A stretch of DNA of 64,000 nucleotides, taken from NCBI GenBank assembly GCA_021292105.1, contig CM037867.1, positions 14,088,928 through 14,152,927 of the forward strand, in the 5' to 3' direction. The notes beneath the pieces are model-generated. The model was not told the DNA's origin. It saw nothing but the letters and a program-made list of their open reading frames with translations, and made no database searches. Shown one piece after another: positions 11,828 to 25,035 of this stretch. A program made the position numbers and the translations under genes. Source of the stretch: Anadara kagoshimensis (lineage: Eukaryota > Mollusca > Bivalvia > Arcoida > Arcidae). The stretch's first letter is position 1, and each line of letters begins with the position of its first letter.

Positions 11828-11910
11828 AAACAAACATACTAATCTATGTCCGAATCACAATCCAGAAGCAAAGTGAAAACTTTGGAACTGACAAGTTAGG
11901 ATAAACTACT
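11828..11910 (-). repeat. S1 repeat, 3' fragment
   Basis: Reverse of the S1 end: AAACAAACATACTAATCTAT through ACTGACAAGTTAGG, then sequence identity is lost. Confidence 0.7.
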
Positions 11911-12189
11911 CCTGAGACAAAAGGACATCTTCTAGCTCACCATGGAATGCATTACTGAACTCTTTGTAATTAACACCTCTAATGAGATTTGAGACGGTCA
12001 GCAGTTTTGTTTATAATGCTCACTATGATTCTGGTCCATTAAACATCTCTTTTTTTAAAAAAAAAAAAAAACTCGCTTTTGATTATCAATACAGTCAACA
12101 AAGTGAATAATATTCATTTATTTCAATATACAAGTGTTCTTATATATGGAAAGATTTCAACTTCAAACGTCATTCTTATATTTGAAAAC

Positions 12190-12425
12190 TAAAAACAAAC
12201 TTACTTATCCATGTCCGAATCACAATCCAGAAGAAAAGTAAAATCTTTAAAAAAGAAAAGTTAGGTTAAACAGGTGAACTTCCACCAGGGAAGTTAGACC
12301 TGGTGCTCCAGAAAGATAACCACCTCCTATTCAGCTAGCTACACCTGCGACGTGTGTAGCCAAAATTAAGTAAAAGTAACATGGACTTACAGGGTGACCA
12401 ATATGTCCAGGGCAATCCTGAAATA
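12190..12425 (-). repeat. S1 repeat, 5'-truncated
   Basis: Reverse strand, from ACAAACTTACTTATCCATGT through TATTCAGCTAGCTACACCTG to TCCAGGGCAATCCTGAA. The last ~80 bp of the family consensus are missing. Confidence 0.8.
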
Positions 12426-12596
12426 AGAAAAAAAAGTAAGAAAACATATAACTTTATCTTAGAGGAAACAATTGGTAACAAAAGCAATGGGCAAAACAAG
12501 CATTAAAATGCAGCAAACATACAAAATAATTCTAAACTTGAAAAAATTCGTAAAGATAATGTTGAAATCCCCTACTTTAGCCGTCATCAAAGATAA

Positions 12597-12780
12597 AATA
12601 AAATAAACGAGGTCCCGTGTCACGGTGGGCTTAGCACGCTAATGAACCCTGCTGTACAAAGTCAAAAGCGCAACGCACAGGCAAAATTTCCGAACCTTCG
12701 CCTATAGCTAGCGACGTCTCAATATAAGTGAAATATTCTTGACTGGGACGTTAAACATTATAACTCAACTCAATTCAACT
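12597..12780 (+). repeat. S2 SINE lacking its tRNA-like head
   Basis: Starts ATAAACGAGGTCCCGTGTCA within the body and runs to the ACTCAACTCAATTCAACTTG end. Truncation at the 5' side is typical of retrotransposed SINEs. Confidence 0.8.
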
Positions 12781-13859
12781 TGTATCTAGGTATTTTCTAC
12801 TTAAAGTATATACTCTACATCTGATATTTATGAAGACTGATTTCTGTTTGCACATTGGCTTCAATTCAGATGTAACAGATTAAGGGATGTTGCAATATCC
12901 ATAGGCCAAACAAAACAGGCCGTCAACAGAACAATGTGAGTGGGTAAATTTATCAGTTAGAAGCCGCAATGATATTAATACAACTATTCAATATATTTCA
13001 TTGATACTTCTGTACTTTTAATCCCTATAAGTTATAACTCATATTCTTTTTTTTGGTTGCCAGACATGAAGGCGAAATTATATACATTCGTGTAATTCGA
13101 TAACATTGAAAAGCCAATAATAACTGAACATATTGAAACCAACAAGAAAAATGATTGTAATACCACATAAACTTTATATTAAGAACATTACATTCCATAT
13201 TGAAAGGATATTGGCAGATATGATCTTTTCTGATAGTGTATCCGATCATTATACATTTACTCCTACTGAAAATGGATACACCACTCCTTTAATCATTGAA
13301 TATTCTATAATAAGACCTAACAACTAAACAACATTATGTTTGAAATATCAATTCGATTTTACTTTAATTTAACATCTCATGTTTCACCTTCGCAACACTC
13401 AACTAATGTTTAATCATTATGGCATTAAAGTTAAATATCACTGATAGAATACCAATTACAAAGTCACAATTTATGTGGCAAAAAAGTATATTCATAAAAC
13501 TTATTTGATAGATACCTGTATTAATACATAAGTACGAAAGTACGAGTTTTTAAACTTATTAAATGAAAAAAGTTCAGTTTTCAGACTTTGGATTACTAGT
13601 TTCTTAAATAAAGTGCAGATTTTGATTGGAATATGTTGTAATTTTAAAAATTGAAATTAAAATTTAAAATATCCAGTTTGTTTTATATACTTTACTGATC
13701 TCCGTGAAACTATGTATTTCTGTTTAAAATATTACCGTTTTGGTTTCTAATCTTACTAATATCTTTTTAGATTTAGCATTAAAATACAATAACTTCTTTA
13801 TAAATAATTAAATATACTGAATAACATGGGAATTTAACTCAGTTTTTGTATCCAACATA

Positions 13860-14172
13860 ATCAAAAACAAACATACTATTCCATGTCCGAATCACAATCC
13901 AGAAGCAAAGTAAAAACTTTGGAACTCACAAGTTAGGTTTGACACGGGAACTTCCACCAGGGAAAACTAGGCCGGGTGCTTCGGAAGCACTTCCTGTTTA
14001 GCTAGCTACACCCGCCACGTGTGTAATCAAAATTGTGTGAAAGGAACATGGAACTATAAGACGTTAAATATATCCAGGGCAATCCTGGACACAGAGACTT
14101 CAAACTTATCAACAATGCTGTGATGACGGCCATAAAACATTTTGAGGGCCTTGATAAGCCTAGGCTTGCAAT
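13860..14172 (-). repeat. S1 repeat, full length
   Basis: Complete reverse-strand copy with both family termini, ATCAAAAACAAACATACTAT at one side and TAAGCCTAGGCTTGCAAT at the other. One of the two best-preserved copies (with 55167-55473). Confidence 0.85.
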
Positions 14173-14712
14173 AACCCTGAGTTATATTGTATTAATTATT
14201 GATTATAAATTACATTTAAAATGATTTAAATAAATCAAATATCTGTACTTATTCGTCTCTGATCAGTTTTTCCGTTATTGATATTTACTATAAGATATTT
14301 CCAACTACTCTGACTGTATACGATATACGATTGAGTTGCGTTCATTTCAAAAGAAGTTATTGAACTTATATATTGTTGATACAGAAAAGCTTAATTCAAA
14401 CATGTTTGTATGGCAGATGACGTCAGATGTCATGCAGTATTCTTTACACTTTCACTTTTCACTGTTGAACAATCTACGTGAATGAACTTTGTTAAAAAAT
14501 CTTTATTTATTTTTGGAGAAAAAACACGTCAATATGATCTTGATGTCCTCAAAAGAAAAATGATAAAAGAAGAAAAAACAAATAAAATGGTCGCCAGTCG
14601 GTTGTTTGTGTTGTATATGTTACACGCGAATACTAAACGTGGCATTAATCATCAGCATATGAAACAGCAATTTCTTGCTGTTTATTGGCCACGGACATTA
14701 TTTATTATTAAA

Positions 14713-14850
14713 CACGTGACAGGTGTAGCTAGCTAAACAGGATGTACTTACTCTCCCGGAGCACCGGAATTCTCTTTATTAGTGGAAGTTTACGTGTTTA
14801 ACATAATCTGCCAGTTTTGTTTTGTTTTGTTTTTTTACTTTTGCATTGTG
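14713..14850 (+). repeat. S1 repeat, internal fragment
   Basis: Contains GGTGTAGCTAGCTAAACAGG at 14721 and a diverged continuation to the TTGTGTACATGGAGTACAG region, where an S2 copy begins. Confidence 0.65.
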
Positions 14851-14857
14851 TACATGG

Positions 14858-15085
14858 AGTACAGTTGAGTAACGGTGTTAAATGTCACAGTCAAGAATAT
14901 TTTACTTATATCGAGACGTCTTATAGGCAAAAGTGCAAAAGTTTTGCTTGTGCTTTGCGCTGATGGCATTATACAACAGGGTTCTTTAGCGTGCCAAGCC
15001 CACCGTGACACGGTACCATGTTTATTTAAAGTTCCCATCCGAAATAACCGTGACTTTCATTTCGTAATGCCGAGTGCGTGGTAGC
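14858..15085 (-). repeat. S2 SINE, head-truncated
   Basis: Reverse S2 body from AGTTGAGTAACGGTGTTAAA to CCGAGTGCGTGG. The tRNA-like head is missing. It abuts the 14713-14850 S1 fragment. Confidence 0.75.
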
Positions 15086-15369
15086 TTTTGTTTTGAGATA
15101 GATATGCAACATTTAGAGGAAATATACAGGTCTGATGTATATTTCACTTTGACCAGAATCATGCACAAAACCTTCCATTCTTTGTTGGATTGGACAGGTT
15201 TCCTAATCTATACGATGGGAAGTCAGAAAGTTCATAGAACAGCGTATTCAGTCAAGCGTAAAACACATTTTCTAACACAACATTCCGCCATTTTAAACAT
15301 ATCAAGTTTATTTGTCACAACATATTTGTGTAATTCTCAAAAGCATTCAAAGTTGGTGACCATCAAGCA

Positions 15370-16432
15370 ATGATGGAAAATCAAAATGTTAAGTTAAGGG
15401 CAGTAATAAAGTTCCTCACAGTAGAGGAATCAAATGCCCAAAAAAATTCACCGGCGAATGGCCGAGGTGTACGGTGACAGTGGTCCTGCCTATTCCACAG
15501 TGGCAAAATGGTCAGCGGAATTTAAACTTGGATGCACCTCACTGAAGGATGACCCACGGTCAGGTCGGCCAGCTGATGCCATCATAAAGGAAATTGTCAC
15601 TTCTGTGGAGGCAATCATCATGATTGATCGTCGAATTAGGATTGATGACATAGCTAGGGAGTGTGACAATTCACATGGAAGTGTATACACGGTGATCCAC
15701 GAGCATCTTGGGATGTCAAAAGTATCCGCAAGATTGGTCCCCAGAAACCTTAATGTGCAGGATCGCTATCAAAGACTCCAAGTCAAGTCGGGAGCTTCTT
15801 GGCATTTACAATGATAACCCGGAGAGCTTCCATTTATGTTTAGTAACCGGTGATGAAACATGGATTCATCATTGGGACCCAGGAACCAAAAATGAGTAGT
15901 CCATGCAATGGAAGCACCCTGGCTCACCCCCAACCAAAGAAATTCAAAACCCAACCATCAGCTGGAAAAGTCATGGGAAATTTGTATTTGGATTGCAAGG
16001 GTGTTCTGTTAATAATTATAAATCTGGAATCTCTATCACTGGGGCTTACTATGCTGATCAAATGAAGCAGCTTAAAGCTGCTATTAAGTCAAAAAGGAGG
16101 GGAAAGTTGAGCCGAGGGGTATTGCTTCTTCACGACAATGCTCCTGTACACAAGTCAAGGATTGCACAAGCAGCGATTCGTGAATGCAAGTTCGAACAAC
16201 TTAATTACCCACACTACAGTCCCGATTTGGCACCCAGTGATTATTTCCTATTTAGAAATTTGAAATCCCATTTACGGGGAATCAGATTTCCTGATGATGA
16301 TGAACTTAAGGCTGCCACAGAGGCATGGTTTCAGAACCAAACCGAAGACTTCTATTTCAAAGGTATAGACAGTCTAAAAGAGAAGTGCCTTAAGTGCATT
16401 GGGGTAAATGGAGACTATATTGAAAAATAATA
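15370..16432 (+). pseudogene. Degenerate mariner (DD34D) transposase
   Basis: Begins MMENQNVKLRAVIKFL at 15370 and is read through three frames. A shift near 15440 leads into the HTH region (AEVYGDSGPAYSTVAKW, then the RSGRP linker). A second shift near 15780 leads into LVTGDETWIHHW with the first catalytic Asp, followed by an in-frame TAG at about 15897. The final frame carries LLLHDNAPVHKSRI (second Asp, codon at 16134) and SPDLAPSDYFLF (third Asp, codon at 16239). The second and third Asp are 35 codons apart, i.e. 34 residues between, the mariner signature. It ends NGDYIEK at 16429. With two frameshifts and a stop it cannot make transposase. The catalytic residues themselves survive, so decay is by indels. 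Confidence 0.85.
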
Positions 16433-16498
16433 ATACAATGTATGGTTTGTTGCGGCAATATATACCCCGTTATATGAAATCTTTGACCTCCCCTCGTA
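16433..16498 (+). mobile_element. Probable 3' terminus of the broken mariner
   Basis: After the transposase stop the sequence ends GACCTCCCCTCG followed by TA, the form of a mariner inverted repeat ending in its TA target. No matching 5' terminus could be found upstream of 15370, so the left end is probably deleted or eroded. Confidence 0.5.
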
Positions 16499-16989
16499 TA
16501 TAAACACGAGATACCCTACCGAAAGTCCTGTAAGTTAAGTAGTATTATAAACAAAAGTGTTTTTATTTTGCTATTTGGATTGTGACTAGGATGTGGATTA
16601 TTAAGTTTACTTTTATGTCATTTTTTAAATTATTTATGTACATCCTATATATGTACGGGTTGCGTGTATTTGTATTACACATATATCGTCTGTGAGTGTT
16701 TGCGATATGAAGACTATTTCATGTCCATTTTCACGATAATAGTCTGTAGTTTTATCATCAGCGGTTTTATGCTTTGATTCTTCCATTTCTGGTTTTGAAA
16801 GTAATGATTTTTTATTGATCCCCTTGGCTGTTACTATTTTTCTACAAATAATTGTCTTTTCCAGCTCTTACTCCCTGTGATTACTACTCGAAATAAAAAA
16901 TCATTATGCGGGCTCTGATTCTTTTTGTTTTCATTCAAGAAATGATATTCTTGATTGTTAATTTTTTTCGAAGCAAGGATATAATAGTT

Positions 16990-17150
16990 TAGTGTAGCTA
17001 GCTAATCAGGAGGTGCTTACCCTTCCGGTGCACCCGGCCTCACTTCCCTGGTGGAAGTTCACTTGTATAACCTAACTTGTCAGTTCCAAAGTTTTTACTT
17101 TGCTTCTGCATTGTGATTCGGATATGGATTAGTATGTTTGTTTTTAATTA
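16990..17150 (+). repeat. S1 repeat, 3' half
   Basis: Runs from TAGTGTAGCTAGCTAATCAG to TTAGTATGTTTGTTTTTAAT with high similarity to the family. Confidence 0.8.
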
Positions 17151-17489
17151 ACTCTGTCTGACCCAGAAAATAAATGTTTTTAAAAGTTTTATCAGCGACT
17201 TCTAAACACAACCATTTGATTTTTTGTATGCGAGTTCAGTATGAGATCCAACTCCGCAAGCACCGATTTCAAGTCTAACAGAAATTTACTACCTGTTTAC
17301 AAAATGAGTTTGTTTTTCGAAATTTACGGTAAATGGTTGAAATTAAAAGGGGTGGTATACTAAGTGAGCAATATCGCATCGCTTTCTTGTTTAAAATGTC
17401 CCATATAATGACTTTAAAGATCTTAAACAACACTATAGTTTGTCTATCGGAATTTACATTGAGATTACAAAAAATTCAACTAGTTTACG

Positions 17490-17780
17490 TTTTAACCTCC
17501 TATGACAAACTCTAATAGTCCTTTTTAGATAATTGTTCTTAAAATTTGTAAATGATAGCTATTACGTTGTTAATTCACTATTTTCGTACCAAGTTGATAC
17601 TTCAATCATCAAGCAAGGGGGGTAATTAATAAATGAAACATAGAAATATGATATATAGATATGAACCCCAAGAGTACGGTGTGAAAACAAAGCAAGTTTC
17701 CCCTAAATTAGATGCGTCTTCACGGCATTACATCAATCAAATTCCAATTTTAAACGCTTTAAAATATGAAAGGGCTGAAA
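17490..17780 (+). repeat. Low-copy dispersed repeat, copy A
   Basis: Shares an extended, diverged alignment with 20020-20300: landmarks TAATAGTC, ATAGCTATTACGTTGTTAAT, ACCAAGTTGATACTTCAATC and GAACCCCAAGAG...GGTGTGAAAACA appear in the same order in both. No coding potential. Confidence 0.6.
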
Positions 17781-17789
17781 TATTAAAAT

Positions 17790-20015
17790 GTAAAAAATAA
17801 TTTCAGAAATTTTCAAGATAGATCATAAATTTTGATGAAACGTGGAAGTATTGAATTGGGGTAAGAAAAACTAGAAAATATTGTCAAAACTCACATTTAT
17901 TTTTATTTAAAAGTGATATTTAGTTTAAACAATATAAATGAATGAATTTACAGACAAATAAAATTCTGAAACAAGAGCGCCCTTATAAAAACGAGTTTCT
18001 CAATACAGGAAATTTTATACATGTGAATGTTTCCATAAACACATATATATATTATTTTTGTGAATATATAGTTAATATGAAAAAATGACAAGTTGTAGAT
18101 GGGTACTGAAGCTAATAATATAACGTGTTTAAAAAAGTAACATGTTAATAATCAGAAAAAACGTTTACTATTCAATATAAATTTTTGAATAGCTAAAAAA
18201 TTCTCGTGAAATGATATATATTCTAGTCAGTGGTATAACCAAGTAGTAGATTTTAGGAAGCACGTTATCCGTGTATCTAAATTATAACTAAATTTGTTTT
18301 GTTATACAAGCACTAAACATTTCGATATGAAATTTCTTATCAGGAATACTCGGACAACGACTCTGGTAATTTGTATATTGTTAAGGTGTTGTAATTGGGA
18401 ATAATTACAAACTTCACGTTGTTACACAATTTAGAGCATTTTCATTGGTTGTCGTCTTGCAAAAACACGGTGTTATTTTCCAATAACAACGTTTTCTACC
18501 GGAACTACTTTGGGCCTGTTTCGGGAATTACCCATCTCTGAACAGCCATTTTAAGGTTGTAAACAAACGGGGAGGTCGGGAACGATTTTACATAGAAACA
18601 TTAAAATACCTCGATTTTTTTATAAATTCAAATTTTGTTCTGATTAATTTTCACCGATATTTTTAATAATTTACATTTAAGATAATATTTTTCAAAATCG
18701 ACATTTTATCGTCACCGAGCATTTTACTTGTCTATAGGCTACTAAGTATAAACAATATGACACGCACCATGGTATATCTCGGATGCCAAACCTCAGTGCG
18801 GGGTGTTTTGTTTGAAATTCATCACATACACATCCTTTTGAAAGCAAAGACATTTTATTTTTTCCCAGACAATGTATAGCCGGGGATCAGGATAAATATT
18901 TTGAAGAATGCAATGCCAGTGTGCAGATAAGTCAGATGGTTGATTCTGAACTGGATCTTGATGATAATGACAGTGGTAGGCCTGCCAATAATAATTTAAT
19001 AAAATTGATAACATACTATATTCCAGTCTAATGTTCACCCGTACCGCTTGTTTACCTTCTCAAAATGTCCCTGGTCAGACCATACAGCTACCACCGGTGA
19101 CAGAATCCCTCATCTCACATCCATTCCATAGGTGGTAAAACATTGATTCATCCAAGAAAACATTAATTCCATGTCAATAGTTGGTTTCAGGGTTTGTTTA
19201 ACACACTGTTCATTCAACCAATGCAGTTTTTCTTATATTATGGGTAAAATCAAAATGTAAACACGCCTGTCCTACAAACGTTTGGCCATCACGTATGACG
19301 TTGTACAAAGTGTTGTTTGTTTTCATGATTGCGAGACATAATATAATCCCTTTTAGTCAATAAATTTAAATATAACAAAATTTATATGTTGACTGAAAAT
19401 AACTAAAAAATGAATAAAAAGATATAAATTCAAAACTATTTTAGCTTTTTTATCGGATATTTTATCGTTTTATAAAGATGTCATTTATTGTATCACTACG
19501 CAGTTCAGCCTTGTAACGTCGATTTTCTGAAAATCAGATGATCAGTTCAGAAATGTAGGTCAGCTTTAAAAAAAAAGTTAAATTTTTGGTTTGTAATTAT
19601 AAGAATTACCATAAACAGTATTTTACATAGATGTTTGTTCTTCAAAGCAAACTTTGATTTTTTGAAAGTGACGCATGTCAGTTGTGCGGTTAGTGTCCTT
19701 TACGTCGCAGCTAACAGTTTGAAGTCAAATTGTGTTTGTTACTATTGGAAGGGTTGAATTTCTCTAATACTTTATAATCGTGGTAATACATTATGATATT
19801 CACGGTCTTGATAATGTTTTAAAATCGCAATATTCAATCGAATAAAGTTAACTATAAATACTTTTAATATATAATGAATCCAAATTTCAATTAAATCAAT
19901 ATTGATTGTTTTGTCATATACATTTGGATTTCATATAAATCGGAATTTTAACAAAAATTTTCACCACCAAGACCTGGAATTGTTTATGATCTTCCAGGCT
20001 ATAGGTCAAATATTT
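17790..20015. other. Intergenic DNA, nothing firmly identified
   Basis: AT-rich with no recurring family. Near 18790-19200 the minus strand has short frames that read somewhat protein-like (for example HCHYHQDPVQNQPSDLSAHW) but they are interrupted and match nothing I recognise; a decayed mobile element is possible. Confidence 0.4.
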
Positions 20016-20019
20016 AACC

Positions 20020-20300
20020 TCCCACGGCCTACTCTAGAGTCAGTTTTCACTTAATTGTTTATAAATGTCTGTAAATAATAGCCATTAAGCTGTCAATTAC
20101 CTCTGTCCTTACCAAGTTAAAACTTCAATCATAAAATAAAGGGAGATAATAAATAAAAAAAGTATTGAAATATGATGTCTGAAAATGAATCCCAAGAGAA
20201 AGGCGTTAAAACACAGAGAGTGGATCGTTTTATGTTTTTCACACCATTAAATTATTTTTAATCAAATTTCGTATAGGTCATTATGTGTTAAGGTACAAAA
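20020..20300 (+). repeat. Low-copy dispersed repeat, copy B
   Basis: Diverged copy of 17490-17780 in the same orientation, 2.5 kb downstream. Confidence 0.6.
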
Positions 20301-20639
20301 TAATCTGAAAAATCGGAACATTCCATATTTCATGAAATGTTTGTGTGTACAAAAAGGTCAATACGAAATCATATTTAAATAAATTTATAAGACAGTTTGC
20401 CAAACAGATAAATGAAGTAAAGGGGTATTGCACGAAGGTAAGTTAGACGAGGATCTTGTGCCGAATTTTTTATCTTGGGCCAGTTGTTCGAAGCTTGATA
20501 AGTTAAATCAATTGATAAACCAGAATTTGATTTTTGCATAATTAAAAGTAAGTTGTAAAATTAATGCTGAAAATATCGAAAGTGAACAGAGTCTTATCAA
20601 ACTAAAGAACATTTTTAGGATATCACAACTCAGTAGGCG

Positions 20640-20880
20640 TAAATTGTGTACTATTGTCAAAAATGTACTGTTGTCTAAATTTGCTGCTAGTTATAATTTA
20701 AAACTCCTCAAAAACTAAGATATACTCCCTGATGCAGAGTATTTCCTTAGCTAAGTTTGGTAAAATATATTTTGGTTCTTCGGGTACCTTTTCGACATCT
20801 TGATAACAGTTTTGTCCAAGGTATTTCGAAACGGTCGTCTATTGCTGTAAAATTAAAACTGGTATAATATGTAATGACAT
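20640..20880 (+). repeat. S3 repeat
   Basis: Reads through the upstream part of the family (ACTATTGTCAAAAATGTACT, then ACTCCCTGATGCAGAGTATT) into the hallmark ACGGTCGTCTATTGCTGT block and AAATTAAAACTGGTATAATA. Confidence 0.7.
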
Positions 20881-22329
20881 TTTGTATCAATTTAGCAATG
20901 TTATATTGATTGGTATTGTTATTCACATGTGTGTTTATAATGGATTAAACTAATCAAGATTCGAACAACCGGGTCCTGGAAAATGTGTTATATTTTACTA
21001 CAGTAAGTTGTAGATTTCAATCTATTTTGTGTGTATCAAATTATGTTCTTGAATGTTTTAATTAATATCAGAAAAAGAGAGGATGAACGGTCTGTTTTTC
21101 CTACACATCTGCAGTAATTCTCAGATATGGCGGACGTACACCAAAAACGGCATTTGAAACAGAGCAAATTAGCGAATTAAAGATGTAGTTTAAACAATAT
21201 TTATTCAGTAAATAAATACATAAACTTATATTAAGTAAACATATACAAATCTAGTAAATAGGATTCAAGAACAATCCATAAAAAGATAGACAAAGATTTG
21301 TAATACATCGTAAATAGTTTTGGTTTCAGTGTAACTTGGATGTTTAGTTCTGGCAGGTTCATCTTAATGTACTACTAAACCATTATCAAAAGTTCTAACA
21401 TAAATTTTGAAAAGAGGCAAAGATGGTTTTTAGTCTTATTCAGATAAAGTCTTCTACATCTGGTATCAACAAAATGTGGGTTCTTCTGGATTGTGATTTG
21501 GGCTTGAATTAGTATATTTGTTTTTCATGATAACAATCTAAACCACTCAGCTTGTATTTCACTCCACTGCACGACCAATGTCAGAATGTTTTTTATATAT
21601 CACCTCATTATGTTATTGCCTTTTTCGTCTTGTCTTATTTAGCTGTCTTTATCATTACTGCGTATTGTCTAAGTTTCTTGGTAGCATTGTGTATACATTA
21701 CAGACTTCTTTGAAATCAATGTACCATACAATGGATCACATTTTGTGTTTTTTATGTGTTGACATCTTTTGCTTTCTGTATAAGTTTCTTTGAATCTGGA
21801 CATAAATATAAAACGTGCAAATGTAGATTTTTTCAAGAAAGATGAATTATAAATCACACGTTCTTACAGTCTGAATACATTGTCTTCTACTACCTGAGAA
21901 GGCATTCCTGTGCTTGAATTCTAAACGCCATTGTTCATTAACAGACATGAAAATAATAATTTATATTCCTGCTGGTATTTATATTCTCTTAACGCCACGA
22001 TACCCTTGCTTTTGTGATCTTAGCTGTGAAACTTGTAAGCCAGTTACACGAAACAACCAAAACTGCATTGAAGATGCATACATAATTTAATTGATAAATA
22101 CCAACATTATAAACATCAAAAAGGACTGGTAAGTATAAAAAATCTTAAAACAAAATTGTACTTGCAATTATAATAATGATAATAATAATAATGAAGGAAA
22201 TATTGTTCATCAATTTCATGATTATTTTTTGTGTGTTTCGTTTTCACAAATACTATATTTTTAGACAGACTTTTGGGTTTTCAAATTAATTCAAGGAGAT
22301 TGATTAAAAAAACGCATGTGTGTGTAATT

Positions 22330-22910
22330 GTGTGTTATTGTCAGAAATATACAATTGTCTTACTTTAGTATGTCTGTTTTTCACCTCTCGATAATTAAAA
22401 TTTTTAATTTTTAACCCAAATACTTAGGTTTACACTCACATGCAAATTATTTCATTAGCTAAATTTGGTAAAATTTATTTGGGTACTTAAGTATGTTTTC
22501 AACATCTTAAAAAATTATTCACAATTTTGTCCAAGCACTACTGACGAGGAATTGCATATTGTATTCCGATTGTATAGTGCTGTAAAATTAAAAACGGTAC
22601 AATATATATATATATATATTTAATATTATCTATACAGGAGGTGCTTACACCTTAGGTGCATCCGGTATTTTACTTAGTGTGCACATTTTAAAAAAATTTC
22701 TTTGGTTTTTTAAATGTGATTTAAACAAGAAGCGGTATCTTTAAAACAATATAATGTTCACCACCAGAAGCGTATCGCGATATCGCACGGGTAGGAAGAA
22801 TATTTTGGTATCATAATCTTGGTCCATGCACCACTAATGAGGAATTGTATTCCGAAACGGCCCTCAAAATGCTGAAAAATTAAAACTGGTATATGTAATT
22901 ATACAGAAAT
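22330..22910 (+). repeat. Two S3 repeats in tandem with an S1 scrap between
   Basis: First S3 copy about 22330-22600 (ATGTCTTTACTTT-type start to AAAATTAAAAACGGTACAAT), a short (TA)n, an S1-like scrap at 22632-22680 (CAGGAGGTGCTTACACCTTA), then a second S3 3' part at 22795-22905 ending AAATTAAAACTGGTATATGT. Confidence 0.6.
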
Positions 22911-23236
22911 ATTGAACTGGACCCACGAAATAACACACATTACTATGAATATTATACAACAAAACATTGTTTTAATGTCCAAAAATAACTTTGGCACAGA
23001 AAATTGAAGTTAATTTTATGTTACGATTTGTATTTCTTGGTCAGCCTCAATTTATCAACAAAAATCTTTAAAAAAAAGAAAAAAATGGCGATCAGTAGGG
23101 TTTTACAGTACAATATCGTTTTGGTATTAACACTATTGTTGTTTGTGCATCTTTTATTGTATCGGTATTTACACTAATAAAGTTTGTGGACCGTTAATTG
23201 TTTCTTTGAATTTGTTTCAGATTTCCAGCAGATATA

Positions 23237-23501
23237 ATGCCCAGTATGTTTTTGTTAGTGATTGTGATGTTGAATATCTTCGATGTAGGACAATCCATCT
23301 TGTTTACAAAAGACAAAGGGAAGTATGTTCCAACAATTGGTAAAAGATTTCATGATGAAAGGCAAATTTACTTAAAAACAGAGCAGGAGCCAACTGATTA
23401 TGAATATCTTTCTAATTACGTTCAGTATCTTATCTCCAGACCTTACAAAAAGAAAGATTACACTGTCAAGACACTGATTGAAAAATTAAACGAGGAAACT
23501 G
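23237..23501 (+). CDS. Secreted peptide-precursor-like gene 2, first coding exon (paralogue of the 7.6-kb gene)
   Basis: A signal peptide (about residues 1-20, MPSMFLLVIVMLNIFDVGQS) is followed by ILFTKDKGKYVPTI and Gly35-Lys36-Arg37. Thr24, Pro32, Ile34 and GKR 35-37 occupy exactly the same residue numbers as in the 7.6-kb gene. The spacer between GKR and the intron is 51 versus 52 residues, and the donor (GTAAGT at 23502) is phase 1 in both. An acceptor (TTTGTTTCAG, ending 23220) lies 16 bp before the ATG, again mirroring gene 1 and implying a non-coding 5' exon. Sequence identity outside these anchors is low, so the copies are old and the peptide region has been under different pressure from the spacer. 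Likely a secreted, C-terminally amidated peptide precursor by analogy; the family is unrecognised. Confidence 0.65.
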
Positions 23502-24859
23502 GTAAGTTACAACAGACAGAATTTAGTACTTGTACAATACATATATTATATATTTTTATATACCTATAAAATAGTAAGGGATATATCTAGTATCTAGAGC
23601 CAGTTTCAAAATCATACCTTACCCACGATTTTTATTAACTCATTTTAAACAGCGCTTGGTATGTTTTGTTTTTAACAAAAATAGAATTATTAGTCTTGAG
23701 AATTCCATTACAAATGTTTTAAGCTACTAATGATATTCAGAATTACACTTTTTTGTGAATTTCTTGAAACATTTTAAGATTTGAAATTTTGACTGGTTTG
23801 AGTTAAGGGAAATCAAATCAAAGAAAAATGATTGTGAAACTTGGATCTGTACTATTTTCATATGTTCTGGCTATTATTTAGGGGGTAAACATAGGAAATA
23901 ACAAGTAAACCGTGTTCACGTTGTTTTCCTAAATATCAACATGTTTTTAAATTAATATGCACTAGAAATAGAAAATTACATATCTGAAATCATTTTTGAG
24001 AAATATTTAAAATGTATATATATATATATATAATATGCTTTTAAATTTAAATTTTGGAACATCGGAGGCAAAACAGTTTTTGCTGTAATTTAAAATAAAG
24101 TTTAACAATAATGAGGAAAAAGAACAATCTAGTGCATAGGGACTAGAGTTTGTTAAAGAAATACGAGGTTTTTTGAAAACTGGACAATTTAAGGTTGAGG
24201 TCTTCTACGATTATTTGTCTTCTAAAATTGTACCAGGCGTGATATTTATATCCTTAGGCCACTAATAATTCAAAATACAACAAGTTATAAAACGGTCACA
24301 CAGTACTGTCTTATATGAATTAAGCTAATATTGTTTTGTATGAACAATGCTGAAACTTAGCTTTAAATCTTAACTTGGATCATTGGTAGCCTTATAATAT
24401 GAAGTATCTCGCATGGGAAACGCATTTGTAAGAAGAAAAAAACCGTAGAATAACTCGTCCATAAATTGTTAAATATCATAAAACCTCAAATGTGTTTAAA
24501 AACTAAAGTCCTCATGTACTAGACCTATCGTTTGCGACTTGATTGGAAACCCTTATTATATTGTTCAACTTTAATATAAAAATCTGTTTAGCCGCGAAGG
24601 ACCTAAAATGGTCATCAAAATACATAATTTGGAAGCTATTTCAAAACTGATTACAAAGTTATGCTTTTCTATCATTAAGAAACATATCTAGTGACTAAAA
24701 TTCAAAAACAGTTTTATATATGAAATTATTACTGAATTTCTTCCTTTGTTGACACCTACCACTTTTAGTTTCTGTAATCTGAAAGTTGTTTGCTATTCCC
24801 TGGCACCCGGCCTCATTTGAAACACATTTGAAGTTTTGCCCTTTTGTAAACGTTTTCGC

Positions 24860-25035
24860 TTAATTTTGATTTCACGCAGTGGCGAGAAGCAAGCTACACA
24901 GGAAATGATTACCCTTCTGGAGAATCAAGCCTCGCTAACTTGGTAGGAGGTCACGATTTTAACTTTTTTGCTAGTTTTAAAATTTGAGTTAGCAATTTTA
25001 ACGGAGACTGGTATTTTTTGTTTGACTTGAGATCC
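24860..25035 (+). repeat. Degraded S1 repeat
   Basis: Recognisable order AAGCTACACAGGAAATGATT, ACCCTTCTGGAG, then GACTGGTATTTTTTGTTTGA. Many substitutions. It lies in the intron of peptide-precursor gene 2. Confidence 0.45.

Noticed and set aside
18793..19200. Protein-like short frames on the minus strand
   Set aside because: They are interrupted and match no family I can name; noted as possible mobile-element debris only.
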